From NCBI GenBank assembly GCA_038247995.1, contig JBBRUG010000318.1:1-6807 (forward strand): DNA of 6,807 nucleotides. Direction: 5' to 3'. Shown here piece by piece: positions 1-6,400 of the stretch (positions are counted from its first letter, which is position 1; the number at the start of each line of letters is the position of its first letter). The notes under the pieces were generated by a model. That model was not told the DNA's origin. It saw only the letters and a program-made list of their open reading frames with translations, and made no database searches. The translations under genes were made by a program, and so were the position numbers. Source of the stretch: JBBRUG01 sp038247995 (GTDB lineage: Bacteria; Chloroflexota; Chloroflexia; Chloroflexales; Chloroflexaceae).

Positions 1-59
1 GGCTGCGTGACGCGCTCGAGGTAGACCTGCAACTGGCTTTTCAGCGTGGGCTCCAGCAT
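1..59 (-). CDS. ahpF: AhpF N-terminus (alkyl hydroperoxide reductase subunit F), partial
   Basis: Only the first 19 codons are present; the gene runs off the left edge. The minus strand reads MLEPTLKSQLQVYLERVTQ, followed by the first two bases (CC) of a likely proline codon. This closely resembles the conserved start of AhpF proteins (pattern MLD.N.K.QLKAYLE..T.P), the N-terminal thioredoxin-fold region. AhpF is a cytoplasmic FAD/NADH-dependent disulfide reductase that recycles the peroxiredoxin AhpC. The ATG at 57-59 is preceded by AAGGA with an 8-nt spacer, which supports the start. ahpC usually lies directly upstream, but here the upstream sequence dissolves into low-complexity G, so no ahpC end can be read. 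The identification rests on a short stretch, but the start codon, ribosome binding site and motif all agree. The neighbouring genes beyond the homopolymer block may not be its true neighbours. Confidence 0.75.
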   Translation of the reverse strand, partial: MLEPTLKSQLQVYLERVTQ

Positions 60-67
60 GACGATGT

Positions 68-72
68 TCCTT
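68..72 (-). promoter_or_regulatory. Ribosome binding site of the ahpF fragment
   Basis: The minus strand reads AAGGA, 8 nt before the ATG at 59-57. It is the main support for calling such a short partial gene, because the motif, spacing and AhpF-like reading frame coincide. Confidence 0.6.
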
Positions 73-95
73 GAGTAGCGGTGTTGGTTGTGTAT

Positions 96-163
96 GTTTA
101 AGGCGGGGGGGGGTGGGTTTGGGGGGGGGGGGGGGGGGGGGCCCCCCCCCCCCCCCCCCCCCC
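96..163. other. Low-complexity G-rich tract and G21/C22 homopolymer block; probable assembly artefact
   Basis: From about 96 the sequence degrades into G with scattered T (GGCGGGGGGGGGTGGGTTT), then runs as 21 uninterrupted G (121-141) followed at once by 22 C (142-163). This is a near-perfect head-to-head palindrome of homopolymers. Natural genomes rarely contain this, while two-colour sequencing chemistry reads lost signal as G. A read fading into poly-G joined to the reverse complement of another such read would give exactly this picture. I therefore treat it as a probable false join between the ahpF fragment and the rest of the contig. Bases 60-95 and 164-193 contain no further gene that I can support. 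Confidence 0.8.
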
Positions 164-193
164 ACGCCGATTTAGCGCCGTAACAGCGGCAAG

Positions 194-261
194 TGGGTCC
201 GCCCTTACATGTCCTGCGCGGGGGCGGGCACGTCAGGCGGACCCATGGATCCGCCCTTACA
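194..261. repeat. Palindromic intergenic repeat cluster
   Basis: Three overlapping repeat relationships are visible. TCCGCCCTTACA occurs twice as a direct repeat (198-209 and 250-261). TGGGTCCGCC (194-203) is exactly complementary to GGCGGACCCA (236-245), giving a 10-bp stem around a 32-nt loop. Bases 236-255 form a near-perfect palindrome centred on CCATGG with one mismatched pair (C242 opposite A249). The cluster lies 28 bp beyond the stop codon of the exported-protein gene, and its hairpin could weakly impede transcription or protect a 3' end, although no T-tract follows on the minus strand. The structure suggests a small dispersed palindromic element. I see no coding content between 60 and 289 other than this and the homopolymer block. 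Confidence 0.6.
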
Positions 262-289
262 ATTGTGCCCGACAAGTTGCCGCCTGAGC

Positions 290-2494
290 TTACCTGCGCT
301 GCAAAGGCAAGTACGTGCGTGGAAGTGTAATTGCCGTCAACACGGCGTCGTCCTGAAAGGCCGTCGCGGCGGCCTGGTTACCTGCCCCATCCACGAAGCG
401 CGCCGTAATCTGGTACGTACCCGGCACACGCGCGCTGCTCGGTAGGCCGCTCAACACGCTGTACACGAACGTCAGCGACACCTCACCATTGCTGTTCATC
501 ACTCTGCTCATGCTGCTGAAGGGCACCACCACCGGCGTGCCGGTCGTGGCAGCACCGCTCTGGGGCGTTACGCGCGACGTTAGCACCAGGCCGTAGAGGC
601 CCGCACCGGTGTCGGTTATTGCCGCGTCGTCGAGTTCGAGCTGGTACAGAATCGTTCCGTTCGGCACCTGAGTAAGGGTGAGATCGCCGGCGCTGGTTTG
701 TACCGGTGGGGTTGTGTCGTACGTGATTGGGTACGTTGCGGCCGGAACAGTGTTGCCGAGTTCGTCGAACAAGGCAATCTGCACGTTCTTCAGGCCCGTC
801 CCACCGGTTAGCAAGGCATTGGTGCTGAAGTCTGCATTCCCGTCGATCTGGCGGGTGATCGGCGCGCCATCGACCGGACCGCTGATCACCACTCGATCCA
901 ACCCGGCGCAATCATTGGGGCTGATAATTTCGATGCGGATATTGTTCTGTCCGGTGGCGGTTGGGTCGTAACCCGCCGGGCCGCCGACGACGCGCACCGT
1001 AGCCTGAACGCCCCGATCGAACTCGATCGCATCCTGCACAACCGGACTCGCCTGTACACTATCGGCTTCGAGTTGGGCGAAGAGGGTTGACGTGACACAC
1101 GCTGCACCCACTGCCGGCGCGGGAATGCTCACGGTCGGCGTGGCCTTGTTAAAGGGCAGTGTCGGGTCGGTTGCTGCGGGCGGCGCACCCCAGCGGTAGC
1201 GCACGCGGGTCGGCTCACCTACGATATCGCTGAACGTAGCGAGCACACTCGACTTGTTGGTGCGCGCAACCCCATTCTCAAGCGCCACGCTGCCGACGGC
1301 AATATTAGCCAGCGGTAAAGCTATCAGAGCATATTTGTAGAGCGCCGTATCGCCGGGAAAGGCTTCCACGGCTACGTGAGCCAGGGACTGACCACGGATA
1401 TTCACCGCTGCATTGGCCGACGAAACAAACCCCGATGCCATCGGTACTTCAAGCACCCGCTCAAAGCTCGTCGCGCCGGCGCGCCGTACGGTGTAGTAGA
1501 GATTCATGCGCCCGGTAGACTGCGGGACGCCGGTAAAGAAAAGGTGCGCATTGCCAAGCTCGTCGATCACGAGCGCTTCAGAGTTGGTATCGCCCCGATC
1601 ACGCACAAGAATCGGCCAACTTCCATCAGCTTGCTGCTCGGCATAGTACATACCGAAATTGGCATTTCCATCAATCCCGCGATACGCCGCAGCCCAGGTA
1701 CCGTCGGGCTTGAGCGCGAAGGAAGGCTCGGCAAAACCACCGTTAGTGGGCGGGGAAACCAGGACGGGCGTAAAGCCGGCGCCATTCCAGAAACCGCCCC
1801 AGGCCTTGAGCGCACCGTCGCTGCCGCCCGGCAGCGTGTAGCCTACAACGACCTGACCATTCGGGCCGGCGAAGGCGCTGATTTCCAGAAACGTACCACT
1901 GTTAATGATCCGGGTTGATGGCGTCCAGCTACCCGGCAAGCCCTCATTTTGCGAAAGTACATAGCGCAACTCGCCGGCCGCCTCGCGCCAGAAAAGGAAG
2001 ATCGTCTTCACACCGCTCAGGCGCGTCGTAACCAGCTTTACTTCGGAAGGAAAATAGCTTGAGGCAACGAACGTAGCGGCGCCGAAATCACCGGAGCCGG
2101 CAGCGCGACTGCGGAAGAAGATCGAGCGCCCATTCAGGTCGCCCCAGGCATAATACAGTGTGCCGTCATCCGCATACGTCACCGCCGCCGTAGCATAGTC
2201 GGGGGTGCCGTTCGCCGCGCCGAGCACCAGCGGGCCGCTGAACGCCGCAGCGATGTCGGTCTTCTCCCAGAAGAGGGCTTCGCGTTGGTTGGCATTGCCC
2301 GAAACAACGACCGAGGTGGTTGGGCCGTAGACATCAAGATCGGGGAATTTTGAGCGGTTCGATCCCGGCAACGTCAGGTTGGTGATTGCCACCACCGGCC
2401 CGCCTTGCGCATAAGCGGGCTGGGTAGGCGCAAAACTCAAGAGCGGCACGAGCAGGCTCAGTGCCGTTACGGTAAGACATATGCGTCGCAACAA
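290..2494 (-). CDS. Exported beta-propeller / Ig-like protein with signal peptide
   Basis: This 734-residue protein has a signal peptide: basic start MLRR, hydrophobic core at about 5-21, and a likely cut after A29 in the motif AYA-QGG. Residues about 70-395 contain seven repeating units roughly 50 residues apart. Each pairs a strand such as GTLYYAW, TIFLFWRE, VVVGYT, WAAAYRG or HLFFTG with a following aromatic strand such as LYYTVR. This fits a seven-bladed sialidase/BNR-like propeller. Residues about 400-720 are beta-rich and Ig-like, with YDTTPPV near 592-598 and a closing RFVDGAGN at 699-706. The only two cysteines of the mature chain, C466 and C529, could pair. No catalytic motif is evident, so an adhesive or surface-binding role is only a guess. 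The end, TYLPLQRR, may be a sorting or retention motif. The start is TTG; no in-frame ATG occurs before residue 282. The gene lies after a terminator and so is probably transcribed alone. Confidence 0.85.
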   Translation of the reverse strand: MLRRICLTVTALSLLVPLLSFAPTQPAYAQGGPVVAITNLTLPGSNRSKFPDLDVYGPTTSVVVSGNANQREALFWEKTDIAAAFSGPLVLGAANGTPDYATAAVTYADDGTLYYAWGDLNGRSIFFRSRAAGSGDFGAATFVASSYFPSEVKLVTTRLSGVKTIFLFWREAAGELRYVLSQNEGLPGSWTPSTRIINSGTFLEISAFAGPNGQVVVGYTLPGGSDGALKAWGGFWNGAGFTPVLVSPPTNGGFAEPSFALKPDGTWAAAYRGIDGNANFGMYYAEQQADGSWPILVRDRGDTNSEALVIDELGNAHLFFTGVPQSTGRMNLYYTVRRAGATSFERVLEVPMASGFVSSANAAVNIRGQSLAHVAVEAFPGDTALYKYALIALPLANIAVGSVALENGVARTNKSSVLATFSDIVGEPTRVRYRWGAPPAATDPTLPFNKATPTVSIPAPAVGAACVTSTLFAQLEADSVQASPVVQDAIEFDRGVQATVRVVGGPAGYDPTATGQNNIRIEIISPNDCAGLDRVVISGPVDGAPITRQIDGNADFSTNALLTGGTGLKNVQIALFDELGNTVPAATYPITYDTTPPVQTSAGDLTLTQVPNGTILYQLELDDAAITDTGAGLYGLVLTSRVTPQSGAATTGTPVVVPFSSMSRVMNSNGEVSLTFVYSVLSGLPSSARVPGTYQITARFVDGAGNQAAATAFQDDAVLTAITLPRTYLPLQRR

Positions 2495-2501
2495 GGTTCA
2501 A

Positions 2502-2506
2502 CTCCT
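2502..2506 (-). promoter_or_regulatory. Ribosome binding site fixing the TTG start of the exported protein
   Basis: The minus strand reads AGGAG, 7 nt before the TTG at 2494-2492. This spacing, with a signal peptide beginning exactly here, supports the non-ATG start. A second TTG follows directly at 2491-2489 and would remove only one residue. Confidence 0.75.
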
Positions 2507-2566
2507 GCTGTGGATGTAGGCGGCGCACCATGGCGCTCGCACGATTGGGCCGGAAAGCGGCCCGTC

Positions 2567-2572
2567 ATTGTA
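2567..2572 (-). promoter_or_regulatory. Possible -10 element for the exported-protein gene
   Basis: TACAAT on the minus strand differs from the TATAAT consensus by one base. It sits between the upstream terminator and the gene and would give a leader of roughly 65 nt. No convincing -35 hexamer lies 16-18 nt upstream; the sequence there is only T-rich. This is a weak call. Confidence 0.3.
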
Positions 2573-2597
2573 CCGCATGTTGGGGAATGAAAAATGC

Positions 2598-2630
2598 AAA
2601 AGGCAAAATTGTGGATCAATTTTGCCTTTT
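2598..2630 (-). terminator. Intrinsic terminator after the isomerase-family gene
   Basis: AAAAGGCAAAATT and its exact reverse complement form a 13-bp perfect stem around a 7-nt loop, starting 4 nt after the TAG stop of the upstream gene. On the minus strand the stem ends in CCTTTT and is followed by GCATTTTTC, a T-rich tract. It would end the protease-isomerase transcript before the exported-protein gene. The stem is AT-rich, in clear contrast to the G+C-rich surroundings. Confidence 0.85.
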
Positions 2631-2634
2631 ATAT

Positions 2635-3405
2635 CTATTGGCTGAGGGCGCGCACGGCGCGCAAACTCGCAGTAACATCAACAAGGGGATCGTATTCGAG
2701 GCCGACAAAACCGCGGTAGCCGATTTCACGCAGCACGCCGAAAATATGCTCGTAATTGATCTCGCCGGTACCGGGTTCGTGATGGCCGGGCACATCGGCA
2801 ACTTGAACATGGCCGATCAGGTCGAGGTTCTGGGTCAACCGCTGGGTCAGGTTACCCTCGCTGATCTGCTGATCATAACAGTTAAAACAGAGGCGTACGT
2901 GGGGGTTGTTCACTTCACGCACGATTGCGAAGCCTTCATCGGAGGAACTGAGAAAGCTGGCGGGATGATCGACCAGGTTCAACGGCTTGAGCGCAAGCAC
3001 CACGTCGGCGTCGGCGGCCGTTTCGGCGGCGGCACAAAGCGCCTCGACCAGCTGCGCGCGCTGCTCGTCGCGGGGAACATTGGGCAGCGCCGGGCCACTA
3101 CTGACGATCAGGTTATTGCATGCCAGATCAACGGCCAGCGCCGCTGAGCGGTTGATCTCGGTTAGGAACTGGGCTCGCTGCGCCGGATCGACAAGGCTGG
3201 CCTCGCTGCCAATAAACGCGCTTACCTCCAGGCGCAGAGCCATTTTCAGCGCCAGCGTGATGTTCATGTCTTTGCCCTGGCGCGTCCAGAATTCAAACGC
3301 TGGAAAGCCCAGGTCGGCCACGTACTCGATCCGCTGCTCAAAGAGCCTGTCTTTGAACAGGGTGTCCAGACAAAGAGCGAACCGAAGTGGGGGCAGTGTC
3401 GCCAT
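2635..3405 (-). CDS. Hydroxypyruvate-isomerase-family TIM barrel protein with altered metal site
   Basis: This is a 256-residue protein of the xylose-isomerase-like TIM barrel superfamily (AP endonuclease family 2), closest to hydroxypyruvate isomerase (Hyi), at about the normal family length. Recognisable family segments are FEFW (38-41), PLNLVDHP (141-148), QQISEGNL (179-186), IGHVQVADVPGHHEPGTGEIN (197-217) and VGLEYDP (234-240). Hyi enzymes interconvert hydroxypyruvate and tartronate semialdehyde using a metal held by Glu, Asp, Gln and Glu. At the matching positions this protein has K140, N175, Q201 and E237, with spacings 35, 26 and 36 that match E. coli Hyi as I recall it. Two acidic ligands are therefore lost, and the family's YH becomes YD (D178). 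Activity cannot be assumed. The ATG at 3405 is chosen over one at 3465 because AGGGA precedes it by 6 nt and the family begins here. The gene lies 52 nt after the protease gene and before a terminator, so it is probably in the same operon. Confidence 0.88.
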   Translation of the reverse strand: MATLPPLRFALCLDTLFKDRLFEQRIEYVADLGFPAFEFWTRQGKDMNITLALKMALRLEVSAFIGSEASLVDPAQRAQFLTEINRSAALAVDLACNNLIVSSGPALPNVPRDEQRAQLVEALCAAAETAADADVVLALKPLNLVDHPASFLSSSDEGFAIVREVNNPHVRLCFNCYDQQISEGNLTQRLTQNLDLIGHVQVADVPGHHEPGTGEINYEHIFGVLREIGYRGFVGLEYDPLVDVTASLRAVRALSQ

Positions 3406-3411
3406 AACGCA

Positions 3412-3416
3412 TCCCT
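3412..3416 (-). promoter_or_regulatory. Ribosome binding site deciding the isomerase-family start
   Basis: The minus strand reads AGGGA, 6 nt before the ATG at 3405. The longer in-frame ATG at 3465 would overlap the protease stop by 8 bp and add 20 residues that do not resemble the family, so the internal start is preferred. Confidence 0.6.
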
Positions 3417-3457
3417 GATCACAACTGATGCTCGTACCGGGCGTCGTCTCCCGGCCA

Positions 3458-6400
3458 TCAGGCATCAGGCAGCGATCGTTCCATCAATGTTGCGACAGCC
3501 GCATCGAGCTGACTATCGCGTTCCAGTGCCCATTCACCAAGCGGCCGCGCAACAGCCACATCGACCGGGCGGCCGGTGCCTTCGAGATCTTCGCCCTCAG
3601 GCGTCATCACATACAGGCGCGGCAACCAGAGCGTTGCCCCGTCGAGCAGGCGCGCTTGCCAGGTCCAGATCACGGCGCCGGCGGTAGGCCGGCCGACAAC
3701 TTTCCCAAGCCCTAACCGGCGGTAGCTTTCGCTGAACATCTCGGTGTTCGACGCCGAACGTTCGTTGGTGAGCAATACGGTCGGCTTGTTCAGCACCCGA
3801 TTGCCCGCCAGATGGCTGGCATCCATCGCGCTGCGCTCGCGAAAGCCGCTAAGCAGTGCCGCACGCCGCGCAAGCACATCGAGAATGAAGGTTGCCGTGT
3901 GGCCTCCCCCATTGTACCGCACATCAACGATCACGCCATCCCTGCCATGGTCTTCAGTGTCGAGATCGGCGAGGAACTGTTGATACGCCGGATAGCTCAT
4001 CTGCTGGATGTGGACATAGCCCAGCCGCCCCGCGCTGATGCGGTGAACGTAGGTCTCGTTGCCCAGCACCCAGTCGCGGTAGCGCAGATACGCATAGGCG
4101 CTGTCGTTGATTGGGCGCAGCGCGATTGTGCGCGGGTTGGCGCCCTCAGGCGCGGCCGCCAGCGCAAGCTGCGTGCGCCGACCGGCACTGCGTTCGAGCA
4201 GTTTGTCGAGGCTCAGGCCCGTTGTCAACGGCACGCCGTTCACTGCGATCAGGTACTCGCCGGGGCGCGGCGGTTCGGCCGTGCGCGCCGCCGGGCTATC
4301 GGCGATGAGCCGTTCCACCCGCAACAGGCCATTGCGCAGCGCTGCTGCATCAAACACGATGCCGGTATAGCCGTCGTTGCTGCCCCAACCGCCAAAGCTG
4401 CTGCCCAGATGCGAGGCGCGCAACTCGCCGACCATCAGGTTGATCACGATATGCAACTCGCCCGGCGTTTGGACGCCGGCCACCAGCGGCGCAAAGCGGG
4501 CCCGCACGGCGTTCCAATCCTGGCCGCGGAAGGTGGCGTCGTAGAAACTGTCGCGTAGCAAGCGCCAGGCTTCGGTGAAGATCTGCTGCTTTTCGGCGTG
4601 GAAATCTACCGTTACCTCAGCCCGTGTGGCTAGGCGCACCGGATCGTTGCCGTTGGGGAATTTACGCAGCGTGATCTGGCCATCCTCCAAAAAGAAGCAG
4701 GCCCGCCCATCGGGCGTGAATTGCAAGTGACTCTTGCGGCTGTCGCTGGCGGTGATCTGGCGTGGCGGCTGGTTGGCGCGCGGCTCATCGAGCGGGAGCG
4801 TCCAGATGTTCACTTTGCCCGCTACCACGGCGAGGAAGAGCAGATCGCGACTATCGGCGCTGATCGCTTCTACCGAGGCATTCATCTGAATCGAGGTGAG
4901 GAAGTGCAGCCGGCGCTCAATCCCCTCAAACACGATCGGTTCGGCGGGCGGCAGCTCAGGCGGCTGAACCGGCTCAGCCGGGCGCTCGGCAGCTTCCACT
5001 TCAGCCTGCGCCGGGGCGGCATCATTCCGCCGCTCGTCGGTAGGTAACGCATCGACCGGCTCATCAGGCCGGTCGGCGGGTGGTTCGTCCGGAACATCTT
5101 CCGGCGCGTCGGCGGGCGTTCCATCAACCGGCGGCGCGTCGGGCGCGGGATCAGGCTTCGGCGCCTGCTCCTGACGTTCGAAGAGCTTCTCGAACTCGAC
5201 TTCGCGAAAAATCGGCGTCGGCGGGCGCAGGTCAACGCGCACGATCTGGCGCTCGGAGCGGTACTGGTCGCTCGTAAAGACAATAAACTGGCCGTTCGGC
5301 GCCCAGCGCAGATCGCCGCCGCCTAGGTTGCTCAGAAAGCTGATCTGGCGCGGTGCAGCACCTTCAAGCGGCACCACATAAATATTGCTGAAGAAGCGTT
5401 CGTCCTGACCAAGGTAGGCCAACCAGCGCGAATCGGGCGACCAGGCCAGATCGGCGCCGAAGATAAAGCTGCCCCGGCACAGCTCACGCGCCGCACTCCC
5501 GTCGAGGCGTTGCAGCCAGATCGCTTCGTGGCTGCGCACATAGGCCACCCAGGCCCCATCGGGGCTGATCCGCGGCAAATTCTTGGGCAGCGCGTCGGTG
5601 GTGAGCCGGGTTTCGCTGCGCGTGGTAAAGTCGTAGCGGTAGAGCTCCTCCTCAGCGTGACGATCAGAGACATACACCAGCCCCCGGCTATCCGGCGTCC
5701 AGGCGATCTGGCTTTCGCGCGCCGGCGTCGCGGTGATCCGAAACGACGGCCCCTGGCGCAAATCGCGGTCGGTTTCTTTATCGGCAAAGTCGGCGAACAC
5801 GGCGCCCCGCGCCACAAAGGCCACCTTCTTGCCGTCGGGGCTGAGGCGCAACTCGGAGTAGCCGCGGGTGTACGCATCAACCCGTACCGGCGTATGCTTG
5901 GCATCGGCGCGCACACTGATCGGGATCGGCTCAACAGCGCCGCTCGGAGGGTCACAGCGCCAGATCCGCCCCTCACGCTCAAAGACGATCAGCCCGCTGC
6001 GCCGCGCAATCTGCGGGAAGAACAAGCGGCCATCGGCAAACTGGGTGATCTGCTGCGGCGGGCCGCCCTCAAGCGGTTGATACCAGAGGTTCTCGTGGCC
6101 GGCACGATCGCTGACAAAATAAACGCCCCGACTATCCGGCGCCCAGAGCGGCCAACAATTACGGCCGGCGTAGGGCGTGGCCGAGGTTGGGCCGGCGAGC
6201 GGGCGTAGCGCAGCATAATCGGGGTTGCGCGGGCCGATCCAGATCTCATCGGGAGCAAAGGAGGTCGGGCCGCGGCGCCACCAGGCGTTGCGCATATTGG
6301 CAAAGGCCAGCCAGGCGCCGTCGGGCGAAGCGCTAAGCTGGCTGAGTTGTTCCATCGGCTCGGCATAGACCGGCGCAGGCGTGCCGCCGCTCAGCGCTAC

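Noticed and set aside
96..163. A biological G-quadruplex or telomere-like element
   Set aside because: The uninterrupted G21 followed by C22, preceded by fading G/T sequence, is better explained by poly-G read artefacts than by a functional element.
195..261. A cloning-vector junction (CCCTT near a GGATCC site, as in topoisomerase cloning vectors)
   Set aside because: The motif is part of a larger palindromic and directly repeated structure, and no vector backbone sequence is recognisable on either side.
209..445. A 78-codon plus-strand open frame
   Set aside because: It starts inside the palindromic repeat and runs into the C-terminal coding region of the exported protein on the other strand. 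It is cysteine- and arginine-rich with no recognisable domain.
1376..1918. A 180-codon plus-strand open frame
   Set aside because: It is antisense to the exported propeller protein, with no motif and no supporting ribosome binding site seen.
2530..3147. A 205-codon plus-strand open frame
   Set aside because: It lies opposite the isomerase-family gene, whose minus-strand translation shows clear family motifs; it covers the terminator and has no recognisable domain. It is a high-G+C shadow frame.
3437..3454. A small hairpin (CCGGG / CCCGG, 8-nt loop) between the protease and isomerase genes
   Set aside because: It has only five base pairs and no T-tract, so I do not regard it as a terminator; such hairpins are common by chance at this G+C content.
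3812..4558. A 248-codon plus-strand open frame
   Set aside because: It is antisense to the PDZ and protease domains of the tricorn gene, with low-complexity Arg/Ala-rich composition. It is a shadow frame.
5510..6208. A 232-codon plus-strand frame and an overlapping 216-codon minus-strand frame at 5332-5982
   Set aside because: Both overlap the propeller part of the tricorn gene in other frames and have Arg/Ala/Pro/Ser-rich composition typical of shadow frames.
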